DNA of 64,000 nt from Pedobacter sp. Its GTDB lineage: Bacteria; Bacteroidota; Bacteroidia; Sphingobacteriales; Sphingobacteriaceae. The notes below the pieces were generated by a model. The model did no database searches. It worked only from the letters and a program-made list of their open reading frames with translations, and was not told where the DNA came from. The stretch lies in assembly GCA_004295885.1 (NCBI GenBank), contig SEDG01000001.1:8267-72266 (forward strand), read 5' to 3'. Positions 28,600 to 38,012 of this stretch are shown one piece after another. Position numbers and translations under genes: made by a program. How positions within the stretch are numbered: the first letter of the stretch is position 1; each line of letters begins with the position of its first letter.

Positions 28600-28733
28600 G
28601 TATTACAATCCATGTGGTTTTGGGTTTACGAAAATCTATAGGACAAGAAGTTTTTTTCTATCGTTCCCATATTTCCCTAATAGGATAATGGATTATCAAA
28701 ACGGACTTTCAACATTAATTTAAGATGCTTCTT

Positions 28734-30179
28734 TCATTGTTTTTTTGAAGCAATAGGAATCAACATTAGGGCTTCCCAGTTCTTCTGCATACCCTTATTT
28801 TTATTTAACTGGGCATTGATCTTTTTCTTGAATAGCCAGCAAGTGTTTTCCTTCACGGAGGTGCATATCGAGAGTTCCCTTGCGGTTATGCCTGGGTTGG
28901 ACCTCAATAAGAAAAACATATAGAAAGCTTCTAGGATAGGAATTTTAATCCTATGGAATACAGTACCTGAAGTCGCCGTTTCCACATAGCCACATTTTGA
29001 GCATCTTCTCGCGTATTCAATTTTGCCAGCCCCGAACTTCTCTTGCCTGCATTTCTTACATCTATATCCATTCTCCCATTTCAACTGAGCCAAGTATTTG
29101 ATGCAGGAAGCGTCATCGGGATATAATTCCTTAAATTCTTTGAAATCCAAGGGCTTTAGGTCTATCCTCGCATCTATTTCATTTTTCAGCTGGCTCTTAA
29201 GATAATTATTGTCTGCATCTAACAGCTTGTTGATTCTTTCAATTTCTTCACTCTGTGCCCTAACCATCGTTACGTCACTACAGTTCATTACAATCCCATT
29301 TATGGCGGGATCGAAGCTCAAGTCTTTGATGAAGGACTCTAAAATAGCATATTGCCCATTTGACTTCTTTAACCTTAATTCAATCTTGGTGCCTTCAGAT
29401 TTTGGGCCTACCGCCTTGTTAATGGTTTCGAAGTAATTGTCTTTGTCCTGGTCGTGGAGAATAGCTAGAATTGAGGTGCCAATGATGTCGTTCTCCGACA
29501 GCTCAAATAATCGATAGAAAGATGGGGTGATGTAACGAATGAGGTGATCTTTTCCAACAATGGCAATGATATCTGGAGAATGTCTAATTAACGACCTAAA
29601 CCTCCGTTCACTTTCTATCAAAGCAAGTTCGGCCTGCTTTCTCTTGGTAATATCTATGCAACAGCCTAACAGGTATTCCTGGCCGTCGCTCGTCTTGATC
29701 CTGGTCTTTTTGATCAACACATAGGAATCAGTGCCATTTCTAAGCGAGAATTCCTCCGAGAAAACTTCCTTGCCGGTTAGGAAAAGTGTTTCTTCTTCTT
29801 GCCAAAAGCGGTCTGCCTGGGCCTTTGGAAAAAAATCGTAATCGTTCTTGTTTTGGAGTTCGGCCCTTGTTTTGTGTTGGAGGTTACAAAGGGAGTCATT
29901 GAAGAAAACCCACCTATGTTGCCTGTCCTTAACAAATACAGGCATTGGGATTGCATTAAAAATCTGTTCCCAATGTTCTGCATCGATTTCTTCAATACTT
30001 CTTTCGCTAATGGGTTTACGGCCCATTTGGTTCACCGATTTCCCAACAAGTGCACTATCAACCGAAGCTAGTTTCTTTAGCCCGTATTGATTGACATGTC
30101 TAATCGTTAAATCTTCATTTAAGGTTAAGGCAATGGCAGAAACAATCTTGCTCAAATACTCTTCTTCTGGTAAACTCAT
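28734..30179 (-). CDS. PAS-domain protein fused to an IS1595-type transposase zinc ribbon
   Basis: A 481-residue cytoplasmic protein. Two clear PAS domains (about 68-185 and 190-308; the first ends LLGCCIDITKRKQAE) follow a possible degenerate PAS (8-55). Then come a coiled-coil linker (about 308-345) and a C-terminal zinc ribbon with Cys374, Cys377, Cys393 and Cys396. After it TSGTVFHRIKIPILEAFYMFF and the ITARELSICTSVKENTCWLF helix-turn-helix match the N-terminal DNA-binding part of IS1595/ISXO2 transposases (Zn_Tnp_IS1595). The DDE nuclease domain is absent. There is no kinase or GGDEF output, so the ribbon-HTH is likely the output: a sensor that binds DNA. It is monocistronic or downstream of the isomerase gene (68-nt gap). 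Confidence 0.85.
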   Translation of the reverse strand: MSLPEEEYLSKIVSAIALTLNEDLTIRHVNQYGLKKLASVDSALVGKSVNQMGRKPISERSIEEIDAEHWEQIFNAIPMPVFVKDRQHRWVFFNDSLCNLQHKTRAELQNKNDYDFFPKAQADRFWQEEETLFLTGKEVFSEEFSLRNGTDSYVLIKKTRIKTSDGQEYLLGCCIDITKRKQAELALIESERRFRSLIRHSPDIIAIVGKDHLIRYITPSFYRLFELSENDIIGTSILAILHDQDKDNYFETINKAVGPKSEGTKIELRLKKSNGQYAILESFIKDLSFDPAINGIVMNCSDVTMVRAQSEEIERINKLLDADNNYLKSQLKNEIDARIDLKPLDFKEFKELYPDDASCIKYLAQLKWENGYRCKKCRQEKFGAGKIEYARRCSKCGYVETATSGTVFHRIKIPILEAFYMFFLLRSNPGITARELSICTSVKENTCWLFKKKINAQLNKNKGMQKNWEALMLIPIASKKQ

Positions 30180-30247
30180 CTAATAATCTATCGAAACACA
30201 AAGCTATGGAGAATGTAGTAACCAAAATTAACTAAAAAACCATTTAA

Positions 30248-31084
30248 TTAACTAGAATATCTTTTCTTTAACAGTGCTTTCATCCACAAGTTAACCTCCC
30301 ATTGGCTGGCCACGGGTTTTCTGGTATAAGGTATGGTGGGCATATAATCTGCAGGGCCGAATTCTGGCGTGATGGTAAAGTCGGGCGTTTTTAGCTCAAT
30401 TTGATTCGCGATTATTTTATCCCACCAGTTCAAATGATGGTTAACGGCGTCCCGCCACTCTGGTGCCCTGGGATCATTTACCTGGCAAGCTTGTGGATGG
30501 CCTATTCTTGCATGCAGGTGTCCTGCCCTTTGTATGGCATTATCAAGATGTACGCCCTGGTCAGTTAGAAAAGACTCGGAAACATTACACCAATGCGAAA
30601 AATCCGCCGTGATTCTTAGAGATGGAAACGCTTCCAGGTAAGGTTGTATGGCCGCCGCATGAAATGAGAACCTTCCCCGATGAGTTTCATGCAATATCCT
30701 CATGTCAAGCTCTTTGGCCAACTCTATGGATTCATGGATTAATGCGCAATTATCCTCAAATGATAAAAAGTCACTTCCGGTGTGTGAGTTGATGAGCAAG
30801 GGTTTAACATCTGCGGCAGATCTGATGTGCTCGCCGTAAGAGGTCATGAATTCAGCAAGTGTGTTGCCATGGGCGGCGTATTGCAAGGCAATTACCTCCA
30901 TCTCATAGTCTGCCTTAAGCTTGTTGATTTCGTATTTCTGTTTGTCGTTCAATGGAATAGCCATCTCTACACCGTCGTAACCGGCATGTTTTATCTCTTC
31001 AAAAATAGCCTCCAAGGAACCTTCCAGCTGATGGACGTAATCGGGAACCATGCCCCAGATTGGGCAAAAGAAATTAATTTTCAT
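30248..31084 (-). CDS. Sugar phosphate isomerase/epimerase-like TIM-barrel protein
   Basis: A 278-residue protein of the AP-endonuclease-2-like TIM-barrel superfamily (xylose isomerase-like). Visible are the first strand NFFCPIWGM, IKHAGYDGVEMAIP, INSHTGSDFLS, ILHETHRGRFSFH and RITADFSHWCNVSE, whose Glu, His and Asp residues form the usual metal site. It follows the RhaT-like gene by 24 nt on the same strand, so it may isomerise L-rhamnose or another deoxy sugar after import, or act on a derived sugar acid. The exact substrate is not readable. Confidence 0.75.
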   Translation of the reverse strand: MKINFFCPIWGMVPDYVHQLEGSLEAIFEEIKHAGYDGVEMAIPLNDKQKYEINKLKADYEMEVIALQYAAHGNTLAEFMTSYGEHIRSAADVKPLLINSHTGSDFLSFEDNCALIHESIELAKELDMRILHETHRGRFSFHAAAIQPYLEAFPSLRITADFSHWCNVSESFLTDQGVHLDNAIQRAGHLHARIGHPQACQVNDPRAPEWRDAVNHHLNWWDKIIANQIELKTPDFTITPEFGPADYMPTIPYTRKPVASQWEVNLWMKALLKKRYSS

Positions 31085-31108
31085 AGTGAGTGCTGTTAAG
31101 GATGATAA

Positions 31109-32155
31109 TTATTGTCCGGTTGAATTTAGGTAACTGCCATAACCAATTACAAGTGTTGAAATGATGACGATGGCTATCCCTGTAAATATGGTTTTCATGG
31201 TAGATGAGTTAGATCCTTTCCATTCCTTGAAATAAAGGCCCCAGAGGTTGCTAAATGTGATTACGAATGCCATATGGATACTCCAGCTGGCGAAATCATA
31301 ATCTCCCATCCTAGTAGAACCCATTCCGTAAAACATAAACTGCAGATACCATATTATGCCAGCCAGAGCAGAAAAAAAGTAATTGCTCTTCTGAAAACCG
31401 GTCTTTTTTGTGTAATCTCCAGCTGTACGGTTTCTTACGTTCAATACAATGCACCAAATGATGTTGGTTACAAATCCCCCCATCAGTACCATGATTAAGA
31501 CGGCGTTATTTTGCCACAATGGGGCAACACCTCGACTAATGGCAAGATCTGCCAGGGGTTTGCCAGCACTTAGGCCAAATGCAAAACAAGAGCTTAAAAT
31601 ACCTGAAAAGAGTGCGGTTAAGATGCCCTTACCGAAATTAAATTCCTTGATCGTTTCTTTCTTTTTCTCGATAGATAATGATCGTTCCTTTAAAATTCCT
31701 GCCCATCCACAAACACCGATGCCCAAAAGGCAAATAAAAACGCCTGCCAAGGTAGTTAAGCCAGACACATTATTTAGAAGCTGTGAAAATGTCCCATAAA
31801 AAATTGGCGGTACCAGTGTGCCCAGTACTGCGCATAAGCCCAGGGTAATTGAGAAGCCTAAAGAGAAGCCCAGATAGCGCATAGAAAGTCCGAAGGTCAT
31901 ACTGCCTAAGCCCCAGAGCGAACCGAAAATTAGGCACCATAACAATGTGCTTGAATCCACATCGCGGAATAGATCAAGGAGGTCGGGAATGGTAAGGTAG
32001 CCCGTTAACCATGGCATAACAATCCATGCAGCCACCCCACTAATTAGCCAAGAGCTTTCCCATGCCCAATCTTTAACCCTTTTGAAGGGAATTAAAAAGC
32101 TGCCAGAGGCAAATCCGCCGATGGCATGCAGTAATAGGCCTAAGATAAAGTTCAT
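31109..32155 (-). CDS. rhaT: RhaT-like L-rhamnose/proton symporter
   Basis: A 348-residue membrane protein with about 10 hydrophobic segments. The start NFILGLLLHAIGGFASGSFLIPFKRVKDWAWE and SLWGLGSMTFGLSMRYLGFSLG follow E. coli RhaT closely in pattern. RhaT imports L-rhamnose with a proton. The nearby GH106 and GH78 rhamnosidases would release its substrate. The gene is divergent from the PhyH-GntR cluster across a 486-nt regulatory gap. The symbol rests on family resemblance. Confidence 0.85.
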   Translation of the reverse strand: MNFILGLLLHAIGGFASGSFLIPFKRVKDWAWESSWLISGVAAWIVMPWLTGYLTIPDLLDLFRDVDSSTLLWCLIFGSLWGLGSMTFGLSMRYLGFSLGFSITLGLCAVLGTLVPPIFYGTFSQLLNNVSGLTTLAGVFICLLGIGVCGWAGILKERSLSIEKKKETIKEFNFGKGILTALFSGILSSCFAFGLSAGKPLADLAISRGVAPLWQNNAVLIMVLMGGFVTNIIWCIVLNVRNRTAGDYTKKTGFQKSNYFFSALAGIIWYLQFMFYGMGSTRMGDYDFASWSIHMAFVITFSNLWGLYFKEWKGSNSSTMKTIFTGIAIVIISTLVIGYGSYLNSTGQ

Positions 32156-32641
32156 ACTTAGATTTAAGGGTTGGTTTGGTTAGGATGCAAATCAATATAA
32201 TTAATTCCAACTAAACAAAATCCAGCTGTCCACCATTTTGAATTAGGGCATTCCAAACTGTATACAAAAGATTGCGCATACTTTTTAATAACATTCTATT
32301 TAACTGATAGTGAGTATTTTAATTTATATTTTGGAATTGAATATTCAATTGAATCACACCTTAAAAATTCTTCACCTACCTGCGAAAAAGACATATTTGG
32401 CTTTTGTGATTAAACTGATTCTGTGTATTTAAAATATGTATTTAATGTTCTGACAATCAAGATTTTAAATATGTTTATGAAAAGGGTTCAAAACCGACTA
32501 TTTTGCTATTTTATCTATCCAAACTAGCCGTCCAGATTTTTTCAGAATTGCAATTCAATCCTGATTGCTTCTTATTTGTGTCGTAGAAAATGTGAATAAG
32601 AAATTTTTAATCACTATTAGCTAACCTAACCAAATATAATT
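32156..32641. promoter_or_regulatory. Divergent control region with a 16-bp perfect palindrome at 32335-32350
   Basis: This 486-nt gap separates rhaT (-) from the PhyH gene (+) and must carry both promoters. It is very AT-rich. AATTGAATATTCAATT at 32,335-32,350 is a perfect palindrome, of the size of a GntR-family operator; the GntR gene lies 1.4 kb downstream. TTAGGATGC at 32,180-32,188 resembles the nonamer found upstream of three other operons, but its spacing is different. No ORF or RNA gene was seen. Confidence 0.45.
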
Positions 32642-33583
32642 ATGGCAATGAACGATGTGCAAGATGTTGCGCCTTTTAAAGAGTCAACTCATTTACTTAA
32701 CGACCCTCGAGAACTAAGGGCAACTGCCGAACAAGACGGCTATCTTTTTTTTAAAGCTTTATTACCTGCTGAAGCAATAGCTCAGGTACGGAAAGATGTA
32801 TTTGAAATCTGTAAAAAAAATGAATTCTTGAAAGATGGGACAACGTTAACAGATGGTATCGCAGCTCCCGGATTCATGATCTTGGAATCATCTGTTAACC
32901 CCGCCTACTTAAATTACTACAGAGAAATTCAACAACTACATTCCTTTCATGCTTTAGCTCATGATCCTAATTTATTAAAAGCATTGAACGTGCTTTTTGA
33001 TGGGGAAACGCTGGTTCACCCTTTAAAAATCTTACGTACCATTTTTCCGCAGGCGCAAAAACATACAACACCACCTCACCAGGATTATTTCCACGTAAGG
33101 GGAACTGAAAATACTTGGACAAGTTGGATTCCACTTGGCGACTGCGATAAAGAATTAGGTGGCTTAACCTTGGTTCCCGGATCGCAAAATTGGGGGTTAT
33201 TACCCGAACATCCTGCCGAGGGAGCGGGTTTAATTGGAATTAATGTGCCGAGCGATTCTAAATGGGTAATTGGAGAGTTTGCTGCGGGAGATGTGTTGAT
33301 GTTCCATAGCCACACCGTTCACCAGGGAATCGACAACAACTCAGCTGACAGGATCAGGTTATCCATGGACTGTAGGTTCCAGGCCTTGAGTGAGAAAAAA
33401 ATTGGCCCGGTAGCCGTTAGAAGCCCACACTTACACTGTATTGATTGGGACGGCTTATATAAAAAATGGCCGGCGAACGACCCTTTAAAATATTATTGGA
33501 AGGATCTGGGTCTAGAAATTGATCAATCCGCCCCGCCAACAATTGGCACACCCGAAAATCCACACCCCACAACAATGGGTTAG
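32642..33583 (+). CDS. PhyH (phytanoyl-CoA dioxygenase-like) Fe(II)/2-oxoglutarate oxygenase, copy 1
   Basis: A 313-residue cytoplasmic protein with the PhyH iron site: His146-Gln-Asp148 in TPPHQDYFHV, the distal His224/His227 in HSHTVHQGID, and the 2-oxoglutarate-binding Arg in ADRIRLSMDCRF. GGLTLVPGSQNWG is also typical. The family oxidises very diverse small molecules. It is 161 nt upstream of a GntR regulator, and the same pairing occurs at 59,868-61,746. A role in oxidising a sugar or aglycone is inferred. Confidence 0.88.
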   Translation: MAMNDVQDVAPFKESTHLLNDPRELRATAEQDGYLFFKALLPAEAIAQVRKDVFEICKKNEFLKDGTTLTDGIAAPGFMILESSVNPAYLNYYREIQQLHSFHALAHDPNLLKALNVLFDGETLVHPLKILRTIFPQAQKHTTPPHQDYFHVRGTENTWTSWIPLGDCDKELGGLTLVPGSQNWGLLPEHPAEGAGLIGINVPSDSKWVIGEFAAGDVLMFHSHTVHQGIDNNSADRIRLSMDCRFQALSEKKIGPVAVRSPHLHCIDWDGLYKKWPANDPLKYYWKDLGLEIDQSAPPTIGTPENPHPTTMG

Positions 33584-33744
33584 TTCAGGAAGACGTGCGT
33601 GTGAAGTTGATTTGATTTTTTCTTCACCCCATTAGTATTTAATTCGATTGTAATTGCACGGGGACAAAGTTTTGGCACCGAAATATCATTAGCGCCATGA
33701 GGTACGATTAACCGAGTGGCTATACCAACCAAATTTAAAAAGGT

Positions 33745-34776
33745 ATGTTACAACAGCAAGGTTTTAATTTTCTAAAAATAGATACCTGTTCTGCTACCCC
33801 TAAATATTTACAGGTTAGAGATAGCATAGTTTCTGCGTTAGAGTGTGGTAAACTGAAAAAAGGTGATGTTTTACCATCTATTAATGACTTAAGTTATATT
33901 CTCGATATCTCTAGGGATACGACTGAAAAGGGCTATAGGTATCTAAAAAATACTGGGTTTATCAATTCCATACCGGGTAAAGGTTACTACATTTCCAATT
34001 CAGAGTACAAAAAAGACATCAGGGTTTGCCTACTTTTTAACAAACTCTCGGCACATAAAAAGATAATATATGATGCTTTTTCAGATGCGCTTGGCGATCA
34101 AGCTTTTATAGATTTTTACATCTATAACAATGACTATGCAATCTTCAAAAAGCTCATTAAGAGCACTAAAAACGATTATTCACATTATGTGATCATTCCT
34201 CACTTTGTGGATGGTGGGGAAGATGCCTTTGAAATCATAGATTCTATTCCGAAGGAAAAACTATTGATCCTAGATAAGCAAGTTCAGGGCGTTAATGGTG
34301 ATTATGCTTCGATTTATGAAAATTTCGCAACAGATATCTATCAGGCGTTAACCACTGTACTGCCAAATCTATCTAAATACAGGGCCATTAAGATTGTATT
34401 CCCTAAAAAAAGCTACTATCCCAAGGAGATACTGAAAGGCATAAAGCTATTCTGTAATCAACATAGCTTCAATTATGTGGTTGTAGATAATATGGAGAAG
34501 GAAGTGATTAACAGGGGAGACCTTTACATCAATGTGATGGAAGATGACCTTGTTCAACTGTTAGAGAAAGTCATTAATTTAGGACTTGAAGTGGGCAAGG
34601 ACGTCGGAATAATTTCCTATAATGAAACCCCATTAAAGAAATACATACTCAATGGGATCACTACTGTTTCCACAGATTTCAAAATGATGGGCTATATGGC
34701 GGCGCAAGCTGTATTAAACAATAGTAAGGCGAAACACGCAGTTCCTTTCAACATTATTCTAAGAGATTCTTTATGA
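33745..34776 (+). CDS. GntR-family regulator with a sugar-binding-protein-like domain, copy 1
   Basis: A 343-residue protein. The winged helix is at about 20-88: KYLQVRDSIVSALECGKLKKG, LPSINDLSYILDISRDT, TEKGYRYLKNTGFI and PGKGYYI. From residue 95 the protein resembles a LacI-type periplasmic-binding fold (RVCLLFNKLSAHKKIIYDAF, DVGIISYNETPLK, GITTVSTDFKMMGYMAAQAVL), as in many Bacteroidota glycan-locus regulators. It probably senses a released monosaccharide and controls the rhamnosidase cluster. The last codons overlap the next gene by 4 nt, so it is translated with its target operon. Confidence 0.9.
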   Translation: MLQQQGFNFLKIDTCSATPKYLQVRDSIVSALECGKLKKGDVLPSINDLSYILDISRDTTEKGYRYLKNTGFINSIPGKGYYISNSEYKKDIRVCLLFNKLSAHKKIIYDAFSDALGDQAFIDFYIYNNDYAIFKKLIKSTKNDYSHYVIIPHFVDGGEDAFEIIDSIPKEKLLILDKQVQGVNGDYASIYENFATDIYQALTTVLPNLSKYRAIKIVFPKKSYYPKEILKGIKLFCNQHSFNYVVVDNMEKEVINRGDLYINVMEDDLVQLLEKVINLGLEVGKDVGIISYNETPLKKYILNGITTVSTDFKMMGYMAAQAVLNNSKAKHAVPFNIILRDSL

Positions 34777-36572
34777 TTATAACTTATCAAGGAAGACATT
34801 TAAATCAAGGCCTAAAGTTTGATTTTCTAGTTAAGCTCATCAGCCTGATGACCCTGACAACAATTCTCTTTTGCCAAACCGCTCTTGCCCAAAATAAAAC
34901 AGTCTTTGTTGCCGCTAGTCCAAAAGGAGAAGATGCTACGCTTTCCGTGATTAGCGCACTTAAAAAGTGCCGAGAAACCAAGGCCACGAAACTTGTTTTC
35001 ACAAAGGGTACTTATACTTTCGAGCCTGACTTTGCGACGGAAAAATATGTGTTTGTAAGTAATAACGACGAGGGGTTAAAGCGCTTTGTATTTGATCTTT
35101 CGGGAATGAGAGATCTGGAAATAGATGGACAGGGTTCTCAGTTTATATTCAATGGTTTTCTTTGCCCTTTTTTACTGCAACGCTCGAAAAGAATAACCGT
35201 AAAAAATCTATCGATTGATTTTAAGCGCACGTTTCATTCCGAAGGAACAATCATAGCTGCCTACAAGGACAGTTTAGACATTGCTTTTACCAAAGCTTAC
35301 CCCTATAGCGTTCATAACAACAAGTTAATGTTTACCGGAGATCAGGTGATTGGTAAAGATAATGGAGGCGAACCTAAGCGGGTTAACTATCCATTTTGGC
35401 ATCTACTGGAGTTTGATGCTATTAAACGGGAACCAGTACAAACTGCATTTGATTATCTTAATGTCCAAAATATGGTTGTAAAAGATCTCGGACCAGGACG
35501 CGTACGCATTCACTTTCCAAGATTAAAGGGTTCGATAGGCAACACCTTGATCTTTAATGCGACAGACAGATTGGTGCCAGGATTTACCATTTCCGATAGC
35601 GAGGATGTAAGTGTTCGAAACATTACAATTTTTCATGCAGGTGGAGTGGGAATACTTGCCCAGCGCACTAATAACATTTTAGTGGATAGTGTCAAGGTAA
35701 TCGCCGCTCCAGGTAGAATGGTAAGTACCGCGGCAGATGCCACACACTTCGTGAACTGTGGTGGAAAGATAACCCTACAACATTCAACCTTCGAGAGCAT
35801 GATGGATGATGCCACGAATATCCATGGGATTTATGTGAAGATCATGAAAATAATTTCACCTAATGAAGTGGTAGTAAAATTAATGCATTACCAACAATTT
35901 GGCTTCGACTTTCTTGCCCCAAATTCAAAAATTGAGATTACTGAAGCAGAAAGCCTAATAACCTATGGCGAGACAACGGTGTTGAAGACGGAACGGTTAA
36001 ACAAGGAATTTACGAGAATTACCATGAAGGACCCGCTTTCTTCCAAGGTTAAAGTGGGGGATGTAATCGCGTCAACTGAGCAGTATCCGGACGTGTTGAT
36101 GAAGAATTGTTCGGTGCAAAAAAACCGGGCTCGAGGTATCCTGTTAGGCTCAAGAGGTAAAATAGTGATTGATGGTAACTATTTTCATACCCACTGTGCC
36201 GCTATCAATTTAGAGGGTGATGGCCGATATTGGTTTGAACAATCGGGTGTAAGAGATCTGACTATTAGAAACAATACTTTCGACAACTGTAATTACGGTT
36301 TCATGCTGGGGTTGGGTGTTATAATGGTTAGTTCTGGTATTGAGGAGCACAAGAAAGCCGAAAGCAGATACAACAGAAATATCTTAATTGAGCGAAATAC
36401 CTTCAAAATCTTCAATCCCTGTATTTTAAGTGGCTACTCGGTTGACAATCTCACTTTTCGCAACAATAAAATCGAAAAAACCACTGATTATGAGTTTTTG
36501 GATTGGTTTAAGAACATGAACCTCCAAAATTTCATGCTTACAAATTCTTCCAATCTAAAAATTGAAAAATAG
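34773..36572 (+). CDS. GH110-like right-handed beta-helix glycosidase (alpha-1,3-galactosidase type)
   Basis: A 599-residue secreted protein (signal ending QTALAQ). From about residue 270 it matches GH110: TIFHAGGVGILAQRTNNILVD, RMVSTAADATHFVNCGGKITL and MMDDATNIHGIY, with the conserved acidic residues, followed by beta-helix coils (NNTFDNCNYGFMLG, ERNTFKIFNP). GH110 enzymes cleave terminal alpha-1,3-galactose. The next genes cleave rhamnose, so the glycan probably carries both sugars. The start codon overlaps the regulator stop (ATGA). Confidence 0.8.
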   Translation: MIITYQGRHLNQGLKFDFLVKLISLMTLTTILFCQTALAQNKTVFVAASPKGEDATLSVISALKKCRETKATKLVFTKGTYTFEPDFATEKYVFVSNNDEGLKRFVFDLSGMRDLEIDGQGSQFIFNGFLCPFLLQRSKRITVKNLSIDFKRTFHSEGTIIAAYKDSLDIAFTKAYPYSVHNNKLMFTGDQVIGKDNGGEPKRVNYPFWHLLEFDAIKREPVQTAFDYLNVQNMVVKDLGPGRVRIHFPRLKGSIGNTLIFNATDRLVPGFTISDSEDVSVRNITIFHAGGVGILAQRTNNILVDSVKVIAAPGRMVSTAADATHFVNCGGKITLQHSTFESMMDDATNIHGIYVKIMKIISPNEVVVKLMHYQQFGFDFLAPNSKIEITEAESLITYGETTVLKTERLNKEFTRITMKDPLSSKVKVGDVIASTEQYPDVLMKNCSVQKNRARGILLGSRGKIVIDGNYFHTHCAAINLEGDGRYWFEQSGVRDLTIRNNTFDNCNYGFMLGLGVIMVSSGIEEHKKAESRYNRNILIERNTFKIFNPCILSGYSVDNLTFRNNKIEKTTDYEFLDWFKNMNLQNFMLTNSSNLKIEK

Positions 36573-36597
36573 CCACTACAGGATAAATTTACAGCTA

Positions 36598-37920
36598 ATG
36601 TATAAACCTTATTATATCAAACCTGCTAAAAATGTCTTATCACTAATAATTACGGTACTTGTGGTTGTTTTATTTTGCTTATTGTGCAAAGAGGGAATTG
36701 CACAGACGGTAAAACTACCCACTTTTGAAGAATATGTTAAAAATGCAGTGCCAACTAGGCAAGAACTTGATATTTTCTTGGGAGGTAATGGTGTTTGGGC
36801 GAGGTATGATGCTCAGCTCGGTTATATCTTGGGAAACTCAATGCCAGTTGAAGGTATTGACAACAGCATAAACATTTCAACTACCGATCAAAATGGATTT
36901 AGGACGATGCAGATGTATCGGAATAGGCCTTGCCGTATCAACACTTATGGCAATAGCTTCACACAATGTCAACAGGTTTCTGATGGCGAAACCTGGCAAG
37001 AGTATTTGGCTGCGCACATTGGTGAACCAATTCGTAATTTTGGAGTAGGCGGTTACGGCGTTTACCAGTCCTATGTAAGGTTATTGAGAGAGGAAAACAC
37101 AAAAAATGCCGCTGATCACTTGATATTTTATGTTTGGGGAGATGATCATGTGCGAAGTTTATTGCGTTGTAGGTATTTAGCCATAAAGCAATGGAACCAA
37201 AAGAATGAGCCAGGGTTTAAATTTCATGGCAACTTTTGGCCTAATTTGGAAATGGACTTAACCACAGGCCAATTCATTGAAAAACCTAATCCATTGAACA
37301 CAAAGAAAACATTGTATAAAATGACTGATCGTACTTGGATGTGGGAAAATGTCAAGGACGATATTGCGCTTCAACTATTGTTATTTAAGAATAAAGAGAT
37401 TGCCAATCTGAACCTAGAAAATGTGCAGAAGCTAGCTAAGCATTTACAACTTGATATCAGTTTCAAAGATCATGCAGACCTAGAGCAAAATGCCAGTTAC
37501 TTGTTAGATAAATATTCGTTTGCGGCAACTAAATATATCTTGAACAAATTGAAGGTATATGCTAGCAAGAATAATAAGAAATTACTGATCGTGCTATTTG
37601 ATCCCTATCGAGTTACCAATTCCTTGGTTGAAACAGGAACAAGGTATGATGATGAAGTTGTGCGATACCTGAAGGCAGGCGAGTTCAATTTCTTTGACAT
37701 GAACCTCATACATGTTGCAGACTTCAAAAAGTTTAACCTTAATTTGAAAGATTATTATGGGAGATACCTTTTAGGGCATTATAACCCTACTGGAAATCAT
37801 TTTTTTGCGTATTCCATTAAAGATAAAATCATACAGTTGTTAAGCCCGAAACCAGTTACCTATAGTGGTTCCGGCCATAATTGGGTAGATTTCAAAGGAT
37901 ATTTACAAGGGATAAACTAA
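36598..37920 (+). CDS. SGNH-hydrolase-like secreted protein
   Basis: The frame opens at TTG 36,562 inside the upstream gene, but ATG 36,598 is the likely start (440 residues), followed by a membrane/signal helix (LSLIITVLVVVLFCLLCKEG, cleavage near GIAQ). SGNH-like blocks are visible: TYGNSFTQ with a candidate Ser nucleophile, NFGVGGYGVYQ as block II, YVWGDDH near block III, and GHYNPTGNHFFAY near the end with the catalytic-type His. It is larger than usual SGNH esterases, with an insertion after residue 180. A deacylase acting on a decorated polysaccharide is plausible; the substrate is unknown. Confidence 0.65.
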   Translation: MYKPYYIKPAKNVLSLIITVLVVVLFCLLCKEGIAQTVKLPTFEEYVKNAVPTRQELDIFLGGNGVWARYDAQLGYILGNSMPVEGIDNSINISTTDQNGFRTMQMYRNRPCRINTYGNSFTQCQQVSDGETWQEYLAAHIGEPIRNFGVGGYGVYQSYVRLLREENTKNAADHLIFYVWGDDHVRSLLRCRYLAIKQWNQKNEPGFKFHGNFWPNLEMDLTTGQFIEKPNPLNTKKTLYKMTDRTWMWENVKDDIALQLLLFKNKEIANLNLENVQKLAKHLQLDISFKDHADLEQNASYLLDKYSFAATKYILNKLKVYASKNNKKLLIVLFDPYRVTNSLVETGTRYDDEVVRYLKAGEFNFFDMNLIHVADFKKFNLNLKDYYGRYLLGHYNPTGNHFFAYSIKDKIIQLLSPKPVTYSGSGHNWVDFKGYLQGIN

Positions 37921-37951
37921 TCAAATGCACAAAAACCTAAAACATAACGCT

Positions 37952-37960
37952 ACAGGATGC
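37952..37960 (+). promoter_or_regulatory. Candidate shared promoter/operator nonamer, 61 nt before the GH106 gene
   Basis: ACAGGATGC begins 61 nt upstream of ATG 38,013. The same or a one-mismatch word begins 62 nt before the CehA gene and 61 nt before the SusC gene at 50,237. It may be a regulator site or part of a promoter. Confidence 0.5.
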
Positions 37961-38012
37961 TAAAACTATTCCCTTTATTTAAGATTGTTAATTAAATCTA
38001 TCAAATCTATTT

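Noticed and set aside
28734..30179. Intact insertion sequence of the IS1595 family
   Set aside because: Only the zinc ribbon and HTH are present, fused after PAS domains; no DDE domain and no terminal inverted repeats were found.
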